Assembly (NCBI RefSeq): GCF_000807775.2
Contig: NZ_CP047385.1
Span: 4,774,001 to 4,838,000, forward strand
Direction of reading: 5' to 3'
DNA length: 64,000 bases
From: Pandoraea fibrosis
GTDB taxonomy: Bacteria > Pseudomonadota > Gammaproteobacteria > Burkholderiales > Burkholderiaceae
In this document: one piece after another, positions 8,550-16,655 of the stretch
How positions within the stretch are numbered: position 1 is the stretch's first letter
How the letters are laid out: every line of letters starts with the position of its first letter
The notes under the pieces: model-generated
Told to the model about the DNA's origin: nothing
Databases searched by the model: none
Seen by the model: only the letters and a program-made list of their open reading frames with translations
Made by a program: the position numbers and the translations under genes

Positions 8550-9554
8550 TCAGAACGCGTGAATCCAGCGCAACCCCATCTGGAAGCCGGAGTACGTGTT
8601 GCGCTCGCTGACCGGCAGATAGATGTTCATGAAAACGAAATTCTTGTTGTCGACCGTCCATTGCGCGCCAGGGCCGATCGACAGGTTCGTCGTGCGAAAT
8701 CCCGTCTGGGGACGGCCGTCGACGGTGTCATCGGTGATCTGGCGAAACCAGAAGCCGTTGATCCCCACGTTCAGATTCGGCAGCACCTTGTACGACGCCG
8801 TGAAGTTGACCCATACCGCTTGCCCCGCACGGAATCGATCGATCACGAACGGGTTCGGCTGGGAAAACTGTGGACCGTCCGACAGATTCACGCCCGGATT
8901 GTGGTTGGAGAAGTTGTACAGATAGTGCAGACGCAGCGAAATCTCCGTTTTCGCCGTCGGCAGGAACGTCATGGCCCAATGAGGGTTCAACGACCAGAAT
9001 CCCGAACTCGGGTTCGCCAACTTGCTCGGGTTGTACGCACCGGTCGGCGCGATCACGTCAAACTCGAAACGCTGCGAGAACACCGGACGGCCACCACTGA
9101 TGACAGGCGCCATCTGCAAGTACGGCCCGAAAATAATGTCGCCGACGCCCGAGCGTGCCGTCAGTTGCTGCATGCTCCCCGCGTCGGAGCTGCCGTGCAT
9201 CGACATCACCGGCAACAGCACGGTAAATCCGAGCGCCCCGCCGAACACGCGGATCGGCGACGTGTAGGCGATCTGAGGGAGCCAGAGGAATGACGTCAGT
9301 TTTGGATTCCTGAAGGTCCCCGGTTTGTTGCCGTTGTTGTCGTAGAACTTGTCGTTATTCTTGAACTGCAGAAGCTGGACCGTGGCCCACCCCGGCTCGA
9401 GCCCCCCGAACCCGTCGTGAAACGACGATGCACCGAGATTCAGCCCCCCGGGCTGGTAGGTCGACGCACGCACCATGCCGGGAACCGCGGCGCACGTCAG
9501 CATTGCCGCCAGACCAATGGCACGCAAGCTGCCATTGAAGGTATTCGATTTCAT
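8550..9554 (-). CDS. SphA/phenol-meta-degradation family outer-membrane channel
   Basis: A 334-aa protein with a clear signal peptide (residues 1-30, ending MVRAS) and amphipathic beta strands to a terminal aromatic residue (RWIHAF), as in outer-membrane barrels. Sequence style (YQPGGLNLG, GFGGLEPGW, GDIIFGPYLQ) matches the family found in phenol and aromatic meta-cleavage operons, thought to help hydrophobic aromatics enter the cell. It sits downstream of the ring-cleavage genes with a GGAGACTTC-ATG start. A C-rich tract separates it from the preceding gene. Confidence 0.78.
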   Translation of the reverse strand: MKSNTFNGSLRAIGLAAMLTCAAVPGMVRASTYQPGGLNLGASSFHDGFGGLEPGWATVQLLQFKNNDKFYDNNGNKPGTFRNPKLTSFLWLPQIAYTSPIRVFGGALGFTVLLPVMSMHGSSDAGSMQQLTARSGVGDIIFGPYLQMAPVISGGRPVFSQRFEFDVIAPTGAYNPSKLANPSSGFWSLNPHWAMTFLPTAKTEISLRLHYLYNFSNHNPGVNLSDGPQFSQPNPFVIDRFRAGQAVWVNFTASYKVLPNLNVGINGFWFRQITDDTVDGRPQTGFRTTNLSIGPGAQWTVDNKNFVFMNIYLPVSERNTYSGFQMGLRWIHAF

Positions 9555-9631
9555 GAAGTCTCCGTCTCATTATCAATATAATTAGTACTACTACCTACAC
9601 AACAAAAACCGAACTACCCGATCCAGCAGCT

Positions 9632-9647
9632 CCCCCCCGCCCCCCCC
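9632..9647. repeat. C7-G-C8 homopolymer tract
   Basis: Seven and eight consecutive cytosines separated by one G, in the intergenic space between the fumarylacetoacetate-hydrolase-family gene and the outer-membrane channel (78 bp before the channel ATG on the transcribed strand). The transcript carries the G-rich version. Such tracts are slippage-prone and could form G-quadruplexes; no function is shown. Confidence 0.6.
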
Positions 9648-9686
9648 TCCAGGGGCCAGGGTTTTGCGGGCAATGCCCGCGCCTGC

Positions 9687-10541
9687 CTACACGACTTCGT
9701 TCCGGATCGGATGACGCAGCGTACCGACACCTCCGACTTCCACCTCCAGCACGCCGCCATCCTTCATCCATAACGGCGGAACCCGCTTGCCGCCCACACC
9801 GCCTGGCGTGCCGGTCGCAATGACATCGCCCGGTTCCAGTTCGGTAAAGGTGGACAGGTATGCAATCATTTCCGGAATGCTGAAGATCAATAGATCGGTG
9901 CTCGTGCGCTGCACTTCGACGCCATTCAATCGGGTCACCAGACTGATATTGGCCCCATCGGCAATCTCGTCGCGCGTCACCATCCAGGGACCGAAACCGC
10001 CCGTGCCGTAGAAGTTCTTGCCCGGCGTCCATTGCTGCGTGTGACGCTGCCAGTCGCGGATGGTCCCGTCGCAGTAGGCCGAGTAGCCAGCAACATGCTC
10101 CCAGGCATCTTCCACGTCAATACGCCTCCCGCGCTTGCCGATGACCACGGCAATCTCGCCCTCGAAGTCCAGTTGCTCCGACTCGGGCGGACGCAGGATC
10201 GGCTGTCCGTGGCCGACTTGCGAGTTCGCGAATCTGCCGAACACCATCGGCCTTGCGCTAACGTCTCGTCCCGTTTCGATGCGGTGATCGTGATAAGCGA
10301 TTCCGATACAGAAAATCTTCGGCGGATTCGGAATCACCGGCTCGAATACGACGTCCTCGAACTTCAATGTCGGTTCGGCGTTCCGGATCAGTTCGGCAAC
10401 ATGCGGCAACGCACCGGCAGAGAGCATGTCGCGCAAGGTCGGCCAACTATTGCCGCTCAGTGCGCGTACGTCGATGATCCCCTGCTCGCTCGCCACGCCC
10501 CAGCTTGAGCGGCCTCCATGGGAAAAGCTCATCAGTTTCAT
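9687..10541 (-). CDS. Fumarylacetoacetate hydrolase family enzyme
   Basis: A 284-aa protein with the family pattern: IFCIGIAYHDH near residue 77, the acidic metal-binding stretch LDFEGEIAVVIG near residues 124-135, and the closing TGTPGGVG near residue 249. The family cleaves C-C bonds or hydrates/isomerises oxo-acids, often as the step after ring cleavage (2-hydroxypentadienoate hydratase or oxaloacetate decarboxylase-like). ATG 10541 has an AAAGGA ribosome site; it starts 2 bp after the stop of the GlcG-like gene. Position fits a lower-pathway step of meta-cleavage. A decayed second gene of this family lies at 14901-15069. Confidence 0.82.
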   Translation of the reverse strand: MKLMSFSHGGRSSWGVASEQGIIDVRALSGNSWPTLRDMLSAGALPHVAELIRNAEPTLKFEDVVFEPVIPNPPKIFCIGIAYHDHRIETGRDVSARPMVFGRFANSQVGHGQPILRPPESEQLDFEGEIAVVIGKRGRRIDVEDAWEHVAGYSAYCDGTIRDWQRHTQQWTPGKNFYGTGGFGPWMVTRDEIADGANISLVTRLNGVEVQRTSTDLLIFSIPEMIAYLSTFTELEPGDVIATGTPGGVGGKRVPPLWMKDGGVLEVEVGGVGTLRHPIRNEVV

Positions 10542-10543
10542 CG

Positions 10544-10957
10544 TTATCCTTTCAGGGTTCTCAGGAATTCCGCGATCGCGAATTCGGCGATCTGCGCGTC
10601 GACGTGCGGCGGTGCCCCCGCCACGCCCACTGCCCCGACACACTGGTCGTCGACAAACACCGGCACGCCGCCTTCCAGCGGGGTGTGGGGCATCGTGACC
10701 ATGGAGAAGCGCCCTTCGTTCAGCGGCTTTTCGAAGAACGTCGTCGGATGACCGCCTTCCGCAGCGCTGCGCGCCTTATCAAACGCACCTTCCGCGCTCA
10801 TCAGCGGCGCCCTATCCATGCGCGCCGCCGCCTGCATATACGTTGTTATGTCGACGACGACGATCGACACGGGAAATCCGCGTTCGGCGGCATAGGCGCG
10901 CGCATATTCAACCAGCGCCTGCGCATCGCCCAAGCCCAACGACGGTTTATTCAGCAT
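10544..10957 (-). CDS. GlcG/HbpS-like (DUF336) protein
   Basis: A 137-aa protein with the family core: VSIVVVDITTYMQAAARMD, a serine/alanine-rich helix, and GGVPVFVDDQCVGAVGVAG. Members bind heme or cobalamin-like ligands in some cases and occur in glycolate, propanediol and aromatic catabolic operons, where the role is unclear. ATG 10957 follows GGGGAGGAAAA. It overlaps the upstream hydrolase by 11 nt and is followed after 2 bp by the fumarylacetoacetate-hydrolase-family gene, so it is translated with the pathway. Confidence 0.75.
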   Translation of the reverse strand: MLNKPSLGLGDAQALVEYARAYAAERGFPVSIVVVDITTYMQAAARMDRAPLMSAEGAFDKARSAAEGGHPTTFFEKPLNEGRFSMVTMPHTPLEGGVPVFVDDQCVGAVGVAGAPPHVDAQIAEFAIAEFLRTLKG

Positions 10958-11756
10958 GCTTTTCCTCCCCGGCGCCTTCGACTTCTTCAAAGAAGCTCTC
11001 GACCACGCGGTTGTAGTGTTCGGGTTCCTCGAAATACGACGAGTGTCCCGATTCCGTGAATGTGTAAGCACGTGCCCCAGGGATGCAGCTCGCCGCGACG
11101 AGGTGCGTCTGTCCGCCGATCAGTCGGTTCTGGACGCCGCCCATGACCAACGTGGGCAGGCGATACCCTGCGAAATGCTCGGGCATGAGGCGAAGCGCTT
11201 CGTCCGTGATGGTGGAAAGGTCGACCTTCTGGTTCCTGCGGGCGAGCATCTGATACAGCGCAATCAGGTCGGGGCGCTCGGCGACGAACCGCTCGCTGAA
11301 TCCAAGGTCTTGGGGCGGCACCGCCTCCCCCGCCGCCACGCGGCGAAACCGCTCCGATACCTGCTCAAGCACCTTGTGATGAGGTCCGTACGCGGGCGTC
11401 GGTGACCCCGAGAGCACAAGGCCCGTGAATCGCTCGGGCTCCCGTACGGCCAGCGGCAGGCCGGACCAGGCACCCATCGACTGGCAAACGACGGCCGCAG
11501 GTTCGTGGGCTTCGACGTCCATCAGACGCGCAAGGTCTTCACTGAACAAGCGCGGATGGAACGTGGCGGCATCGCAAATCGAACCGCCAAAGCCGCGCAT
11601 GTCCAGACAGATCACCCTTCGACTGCGTTGAAAGTGCGCCACCTGCTGAAAAAACACGATCGAGTTCGCGCCCGCGCCGTGAACGAAGATCATCGGCGGG
11701 CCGCCGCCCACCACGTCGTAGCGTAGGCGCGCGCCCGGTACATCGAGAAACGGCAT
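10947..11756 (-). CDS. Alpha/beta hydrolase, probable meta-cleavage C-C hydrolase
   Basis: A 269-aa alpha/beta hydrolase: oxyanion segment IFVHGAGANS (residues 22-31), nucleophile elbow CQSMGAW with Ser near residue 92 (the usual first Gly is Cys), and catalytic His in ESGHSSYFEEPE near the C-terminus. In meta-pathways such enzymes split the ring-fission product into a dienoate and an acid. It directly follows the VOC dioxygenase (10 bp) and precedes the GlcG-like gene with an 11-nt overlap. The MhpC-like role is inferred from neighbours. Confidence 0.78.
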   Translation of the reverse strand: MPFLDVPGARLRYDVVGGGPPMIFVHGAGANSIVFFQQVAHFQRSRRVICLDMRGFGGSICDAATFHPRLFSEDLARLMDVEAHEPAAVVCQSMGAWSGLPLAVREPERFTGLVLSGSPTPAYGPHHKVLEQVSERFRRVAAGEAVPPQDLGFSERFVAERPDLIALYQMLARRNQKVDLSTITDEALRLMPEHFAGYRLPTLVMGGVQNRLIGGQTHLVAASCIPGARAYTFTESGHSSYFEEPEHYNRVVESFFEEVEGAGEEKHAE

Positions 11757-11766
11757 CGTGAAATCC

Positions 11767-12936
11767 TCAGGCCAGCGGGCCGGTAAAGGGCGGGTCATAC
11801 CAGGCGCATCCGCCATGCACGATGGTGTCTGGCCAGTTGTCCGGCGCTGCGGGGAACACCGTCGGACGTGGCGCGTCGCCATTGCGCTCGACACGATCCA
11901 TGCCGTAGAAGATATGAATCGCGAGTTGATCGGGCCCCTGTACCCAGAAGCCGTAATGCACGCCCGGAGACAACTCCGCGGGCAACGCCAGAATCTTTAC
12001 GCCCGGTTGGCTCTGCAGGAACCGGCGCGCGTCGAGCAATTGCTGATAACTGGCGACGGCAAAGCCGTAGGCCGCGGCGAAATCAAAGCGCTCGCGCAAC
12101 GCACGCGGATAAAGTGCCAGCGTGTGATGCTCGTCGTCCGCACGCAGGAATACGCACTCGTGCCCCTGAACGGTCAGGCGCTCACTCACCGTCAGACCCA
12201 GTGTGTCGCGATAGAAGCCAAGCGAGGCTTCCATATTCGAGACGTACAAACTGATTCGGGCGAGACGGGTCAGCTTGAACGGTTGCGGCATCCATACGCC
12301 TTCGACGTCGTAAGCGGCGTCGCGACGCTCGAGGTTCCTGTAGCCGTCCAGCGAGTCGCCACGGTCGAGTGCTGTGTCGACCTCCTGGTACTCGGCTATC
12401 TGAGGCAACGGCGGCGTCGAATGAAACGCGCGGTCGTACATCGACTTCGGCTTGCTGCGCCCATCCCAGCCGATCTGCTCCATGCCGTAGTAGATCTCGT
12501 TGATGTAGCCATCCGGGTCGTACGCGTACGCGTGCCAGTTCGATCCCGGGGCATCGCGCCCCACGCGGCGAAGGTGCGCGTTCTTCTCCAGAAAGCTCGT
12601 TCCCTCGACCACCTCGCGTAGACTGCCGACCTGCCACGAGATCTGCCCCACGATTGCCCCCTTTCGCGCGGGTTCGCGTGTGTCGATCATGTTCTGGCTG
12701 CCGATGACCAGCGTGTGATGATCAGCCCCGCAGCGCAGGAACCAACCGGTCGCATCCTTTTTCGGCAAACTCGGGACACGTGAGGTGAAATCGTCTTCGT
12801 CGCTGATGGCCAGTCCCAGCGACCGTGACAGGAATGCCGCAGTCGCGTCGACATCCGGCGAATGAAAACCGAAGTGCCCGATGCGTCGGATGCGGAAAGG
12901 TTGATTCTGCTTAAGGCCGCCAACGTTGTAGGTCAT
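11767..12936 (-). CDS. Two-domain VOC protein, probable extradiol ring-cleavage dioxygenase
   Basis: The 389-aa protein has two VOC modules (about residues 15-155 and 220-345). The N-terminal module carries a plausible Fe/Mn triad: His21 (RIGHFGFH), His73 or His74 (ADHHTL) and Glu147 (INEIYYG). The C-terminal module has Arg227 at the first position and His341 at the third (LAIHIFYG), so its metal site looks incomplete. In classical two-domain extradiol enzymes the C-terminal domain is the catalytic one. It overlaps the hydroxylase gene by 4 nt (ATGA), as expected for consecutive hydroxylation and ring cleavage. Ring cleavage is inferred from context. Confidence 0.78.
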   Translation of the reverse strand: MTYNVGGLKQNQPFRIRRIGHFGFHSPDVDATAAFLSRSLGLAISDEDDFTSRVPSLPKKDATGWFLRCGADHHTLVIGSQNMIDTREPARKGAIVGQISWQVGSLREVVEGTSFLEKNAHLRRVGRDAPGSNWHAYAYDPDGYINEIYYGMEQIGWDGRSKPKSMYDRAFHSTPPLPQIAEYQEVDTALDRGDSLDGYRNLERRDAAYDVEGVWMPQPFKLTRLARISLYVSNMEASLGFYRDTLGLTVSERLTVQGHECVFLRADDEHHTLALYPRALRERFDFAAAYGFAVASYQQLLDARRFLQSQPGVKILALPAELSPGVHYGFWVQGPDQLAIHIFYGMDRVERNGDAPRPTVFPAAPDNWPDTIVHGGCAWYDPPFTGPLA

Positions 12937-14621
12937 GCTCCCTCCCGATCAGTGAATGCCATGGCCGTGACGCTCGCAGCCGCCGATGCGTCAAGCCCCT
13001 TGCTGTGAAGACGCTCCGCGAGCTCCGAAATCAGGTCGTTGAGTTCGCTGGCCTTCACTGCACCGAACAGATAAAAGTCGGGACGAACCAGCGCCACATC
13101 GGCGTCGAGCTGATCGAGAAACGACAGGTAGACGCCTTCGGTGTCGTCAAACGCATGCCTGGAAGCCACGTCGTCGAAAACGCCTAGCGTGCAGCCCAGG
13201 CGGTCGAGTACCTTGCGCGCATAGCTGCTCAGATCGTTTGCCGGATCCTTGCGGCACCAGAGTTGGAAGCCGCTGCCGAGGAACTCGTCGCCCAGCGCCT
13301 CGACGCCATCGCGGTGCAGGCGGCCCTGCGGTGTGAACAGTCCCGCGCCATTGGCGACGTTGCCATCGGCGTCGTGGTGAAGCACTCCGGTGACTAGGCC
13401 CGGCAGTTCCGGCGGAAGCGCTTCCTTCTGTCCGCGCATTCCCGCGTCGCGCTTTGCCGCATGCGCCGGATCCATGATGTTCACAACGCGCGACAGACGG
13501 TCCGAAGCCATCGCGATCGTCCTCATATGCGGTTCGCGCTCAGGTCCGTATGTGTCAAGCAGCGCAGCGTCGCTGCGACCGGTCAGCACCTCGACAAGCT
13601 TCCAGCCGAGATTTCGGCCGTCGCGCATCGCCGAACACCCGCCTTGCCCCATGTACGGCGGCATGGTGTGCGCGGCATCGCCACCGAGGAAAACACGGCC
13701 CTTGCGCCACTGGGAGATGATTCGGGTGTGATAGTGATAGACCACGTGACGCATGATCTTGATGTCGTCTTCGCCCAAACCGTAGGGCTCTCCTCCGAGA
13801 AACGCCCAGGCTGCCTCGGGCTTTACCATCGCTTCATCGGTCTCGCCCTCCATGACCCGGAATTCAAGACGAAGCCGGCGTTTGCCGATCGGCATGAACA
13901 TATGCGGGCGCTGCGGATCCATGTAGATCCGCAATTCCTTGAATCGCTCGGGAAGTTCACGCAGGATGTCCGCGTCGAAGTTCAGCCAGCGCTCGTGCAG
14001 GTTGAAATCGCGAATCGGGATTTCCATGGCGGATCGCACAAAGCTGCGGGCACCGTCCGTACCGACCAGATACTTCGCGCGGATCACGCGAGCCTCTGAA
14101 GGGCTTTGTGCGCCGTCACGTGAGAACGGCTCGATGCTAAGCGCAACCTGTTCATCCGTTTGCACAATCGCTTTGGCTTCCCAACCACGCAACAGCTCGA
14201 CGTTAGGCATCGTTGCCACCTTGTCGGCAACTGCGCGTTCAAAGTCAGGTTGGAAGATCGACACGCGCGACGGCCATCCACCCAGCTTGCCCGGGTAATT
14301 GACGACCATCAGGTGGTCCCCTGCCGCGTCGACGAAATAGGCCTGCGGCAGATCCACTGCATCGTCAAAAGCCTCGTCGATGCCGATACCCGTCGCCTGA
14401 ACCACGCGGCATGCCTCGCCGTCGAGCGAGGTCAGGCGCGGAAGCGGATATGGCTGCGGCCAACGCTCGACCACGATCACGCGCACGCCTGCGGCACCCA
14501 GTGTGGATGCCAGGACTTCGCCCCCCGGCCCGTAGCCGACGATCGCAACGTCGTACAGATCCTTCGCACCTGCATTGCGCGCCGCCTGAACGCCGGTAGC
14601 TGTCTCCAGTCTTTGACTCAC
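12933..14621 (-). CDS. FAD-dependent aromatic hydroxylase, MhpA-like
   Basis: A 562-aa flavoprotein monooxygenase: dinucleotide-binding GYGPGG near residues 29-34, the DG motif VGTDGARS near residue 190, and FLGGDAAHTMPP near residue 312 for FAD ribityl binding. The length and C-terminal extension match 3-(3-hydroxyphenyl)propionate hydroxylase and related NAD(P)H-dependent ortho-hydroxylases. The start is GTG with a purine-rich site; no ATG lies in the N-terminal part. First gene of the operon; an 80-bp repeat that probably holds the LysR operator ends 20 bp upstream. The substrate is probably a phenolic acid, not identifiable from sequence. Confidence 0.82.
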   Translation of the reverse strand: MSQRLETATGVQAARNAGAKDLYDVAIVGYGPGGEVLASTLGAAGVRVIVVERWPQPYPLPRLTSLDGEACRVVQATGIGIDEAFDDAVDLPQAYFVDAAGDHLMVVNYPGKLGGWPSRVSIFQPDFERAVADKVATMPNVELLRGWEAKAIVQTDEQVALSIEPFSRDGAQSPSEARVIRAKYLVGTDGARSFVRSAMEIPIRDFNLHERWLNFDADILRELPERFKELRIYMDPQRPHMFMPIGKRRLRLEFRVMEGETDEAMVKPEAAWAFLGGEPYGLGEDDIKIMRHVVYHYHTRIISQWRKGRVFLGGDAAHTMPPYMGQGGCSAMRDGRNLGWKLVEVLTGRSDAALLDTYGPEREPHMRTIAMASDRLSRVVNIMDPAHAAKRDAGMRGQKEALPPELPGLVTGVLHHDADGNVANGAGLFTPQGRLHRDGVEALGDEFLGSGFQLWCRKDPANDLSSYARKVLDRLGCTLGVFDDVASRHAFDDTEGVYLSFLDQLDADVALVRPDFYLFGAVKASELNDLISELAERLHSKGLDASAAASVTAMAFTDREGA

Positions 14622-14640
14622 TTCTCTTCACCCTTTTGAC

Positions 14641-14720
14641 GTGTTGATGGGCAAAGAATATTTAGCTAATAAATTTTGATCAAAATGGTTGGCAATATCA
14701 TCGTCATTCGTCGAAATGAT
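14641..14720. repeat. 80-bp direct repeat, copy next to the hydroxylase gene
   Basis: It aligns without gaps to 15177-15256 with 66 of 80 identical bases by my count. It contains a perfect 14-bp palindrome at 14673-14686 (ATTTTGATCAAAAT). It lies immediately upstream of the hydroxylase GTG, so it is likely the operon promoter/operator bound by the divergent LysR protein. Confidence 0.8.
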
Positions 14721-14900
14721 GATGGTGGCGCGCGTCTTCAAGTTTCATACATCGATGGGTTTCACGAACACGCGACTGCGAATGTCGACCCTAAAACGAC
14801 GAAGCAGATGAACCCGCTTTCTGGCTCATCTGCTTCATTGGGCATTCGACTGAATACTGCGCTATCGTCAAACGAATTTCGTGAAATGCGAGGCGTGACG

Positions 14901-15069
14901 TCACGCCTCTTCGATCACCGTGTTGCGAAGCAGGCCGACGCCTTCGATCTCGATTTCGCAGACGTCTCCCGCGCTTCATCCACACTTGCGGGTTACGGGC
15001 CAGACCGACGCCCGATGCCGTCCCAGCTAGAGTGATGCAAGCCGGGATGCGTCCTTGCTCGTCTCGCAT
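14901..15069 (-). pseudogene. Decayed 3' end of a fumarylacetoacetate-hydrolase-family gene
   Basis: On the minus strand the frame reads TLAGTASGVGLARNPQVWMK, then shifts by one base and continues GDVCEIEIEGVGLLRNTVIEEA to a TGA at 14901-14903 (two pieces). This is the conserved end of fumarylacetoacetate-hydrolase-family proteins (TGTPSGVG...VWMK.GD..E.EIEG.G.LRN). The 5' two thirds are absent. The fragment is enclosed by the two 80-bp repeats and is a remnant of a second, distinct gene of the family that functions further down the operon. Confidence 0.75.
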
Positions 15070-15176
15070 GTCCACCTCGTTATCCCTCGCTGCGATATAC
15101 CAGGTTGCGCAAGACATTGGTGTGTGGGGCGGTTGTCGCCTGACATTGCTTCATTTTTCTCCACCCATTTTTAAAT

Positions 15177-15256
15177 GTGTTGATGGGCAGAGAATATTTA
15201 GTTAACAATCATTGATCAAAGTGGTCAGCAATATGATCATCATTAATCAAAATGAT
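15177..15256. repeat. 80-bp direct repeat, copy next to the LysR gene
   Basis: Partner of 14641-14720. It ends 17 bp before the regulator's GTG start. Conserved blocks include GGGCAGAGAATATTTAG and TTGATCAAAGTGGTCAGCAA. Likely operator and autoregulatory site for the LysR protein. Two copies bracket a gene remnant, so the ancestral regulator/operon junction was duplicated or rearranged. Confidence 0.8.
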
Positions 15257-15273
15257 AACGATGGAGACATGCA

Positions 15274-16293
15274 GTGACTGCACAACACGGAGTTGGGGAT
15301 TCCCCGCACGCGGCCAAGGTCGACCTTGCGCGCATGAGGCTTGACCTCAACCTCATGAGAGTTTTCGACGTCGTGATGATCGAGCGTCATGTCACGCGCG
15401 CTGCCGAGCAGCTCGACATGACGCAGTCGGCCGTAAGCAATGCACTGAATCGTCTGCGTGATCTTTTTAAAGACCAGTTGTTCGTAAAAGCCGTACGCGG
15501 CGTGAATCCGACGCCCAGAGCCGTGGCGCTGTGGCCCGCGATTCATCAGTCGATCGAGGATATCTACAACACCGTCATACCGGCGGAATTCGATGCCCCG
15601 CACACGTCGCAGCGATTTCGCCTGTCGATGGTCGACCTATGCGCATCGTTGCTCCTGCCGCGTCTCTACAGAAACATGCATCCGATCGCACCCGACGCCA
15701 GCATCTTCGTCATGCCTAACGAGCCGGCAATTTCCGGCCCCAAACTCATGCGCGGGGAAATCGACTTCATTGTGAGTGTTTCGCCGCCCAGAGCGGCCGT
15801 CCTGCAATCGATGCCGCTATGGTCTGAGTCGTACGTGATCGTCGCGCGCAGCAATCATCCTTTGCTCAAGCAACCGCTTTCCCTCGCGCAGTTTTGCGAG
15901 GCCCCACAACTCGCCGTGAATCTCGCGGGAGAAGACGACCATCCGAGCGCCATCGACGACGCACTAGCTAATCGCGGGTTGGTGCGCAACGTTCAGATTA
16001 CGGTCAATCAGTTCTCGGTGGCGACGTCCATTCTGCTCGACTCCGATCTGATCGCTGCCCTGCCGGCACGCTTCGCTATCACCGCGCGTGCGCGCGAGCA
16101 GATCGACATCTGCTCGATGCCGTTCTCCGTGCCCGATGTGGTCATGTACCTGAGTTGGCATCAGCGCAGCAATACCATTGCCGCACAACAGTGGTTCAAG
16201 CAGCAGCTCATTCACGCGGCGACGTTGCTCAATCTGAGCGTGGACGAGCATGCTGAGGAATTGCGTCCGCGCAACATGATGCCGGTCGATTGA
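15274..16293 (+). CDS. LysR-type transcriptional regulator of the meta-cleavage operon
   Basis: A 339-aa LysR protein with an N-terminal winged helix-turn-helix (RLDLNLMRVFDVVM, then RHVTRAAEQLDMTQSAVSNA) of the NodD/NahR/LinR-like branch and a C-terminal ligand-binding region. GTG 15274 has a GGAGA site 7 nt upstream; ATG 15334 would also keep the DNA-binding domain. It is divergent from the hydroxylase operon with the repeated 80-bp element between them, the normal layout for a regulator sensing an aromatic inducer. It probably activates that operon and controls its own gene. Confidence 0.85.
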   Translation: MTAQHGVGDSPHAAKVDLARMRLDLNLMRVFDVVMIERHVTRAAEQLDMTQSAVSNALNRLRDLFKDQLFVKAVRGVNPTPRAVALWPAIHQSIEDIYNTVIPAEFDAPHTSQRFRLSMVDLCASLLLPRLYRNMHPIAPDASIFVMPNEPAISGPKLMRGEIDFIVSVSPPRAAVLQSMPLWSESYVIVARSNHPLLKQPLSLAQFCEAPQLAVNLAGEDDHPSAIDDALANRGLVRNVQITVNQFSVATSILLDSDLIAALPARFAITARAREQIDICSMPFSVPDVVMYLSWHQRSNTIAAQQWFKQQLIHAATLLNLSVDEHAEELRPRNMMPVD

Positions 16294-16438
16294 TCGATAC
16301 GGGCAAGCCCGGGACAGAGATCTACGTGAAGTCACATTGGCGCGGTGTGGTCGAACCCAACCGCGTGACGCAGAAGGCATCGTAAGTTCGGGAATATTAG
16401 ACAAATGTCGAATATTCGAAGCGTACAGACGAAAAAAA

Positions 16439-16459
16439 TGCCCGCTAGATTAGCGGGCA
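16439..16459 (+). terminator. Hairpin after the LysR gene
   Basis: A perfect 9-bp stem (TGCCCGCTA / TAGCGGGCA) with a 3-nt loop lies 146 bp after the LysR stop. A run of seven A precedes it, so it would work best as an intrinsic terminator for minus-strand transcripts, with CTTCTTT following on the plus strand. No gene was found in the rest of 16,294-16,655, which may hold one attachment end of the integrase, though I see no tRNA or obvious core repeat. Confidence 0.5.
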
Positions 16460-16655
16460 CTTCTTTGCAAAGCCAGATGCTTGGCGGAGAGGGTGTCTTT
16501 CTAACTGCATTCCAAAAAATTCCAACAAGATCCACACACCCCCTTATTTCAAAGGGCTTTCCGTGGTTTTCCATCCCCTATCGTCCGACATGTTCCAGAT
16601 AAATCCAGCGACAATTTGATAGTCATTTTGATAGTCGACGAGGTAAACTGGCAAC

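Noticed and set aside
8184..9293. A 369-codon open frame on the plus strand
   Set aside because: Antisense to the NTF2-fold and channel genes; no family features.
14791..15117. A 108-codon minus-strand open frame as a separate gene
   Set aside because: Part of it is the fumarylacetoacetate-hydrolase-family remnant and the rest is out of frame after the shift, so it is not a functional protein.
16294..16655. tRNA or tmRNA 3' end as integrase attachment site
   Set aside because: I could not fold any cloverleaf or find a CCA end in this stretch; only a terminator-like hairpin is evident.
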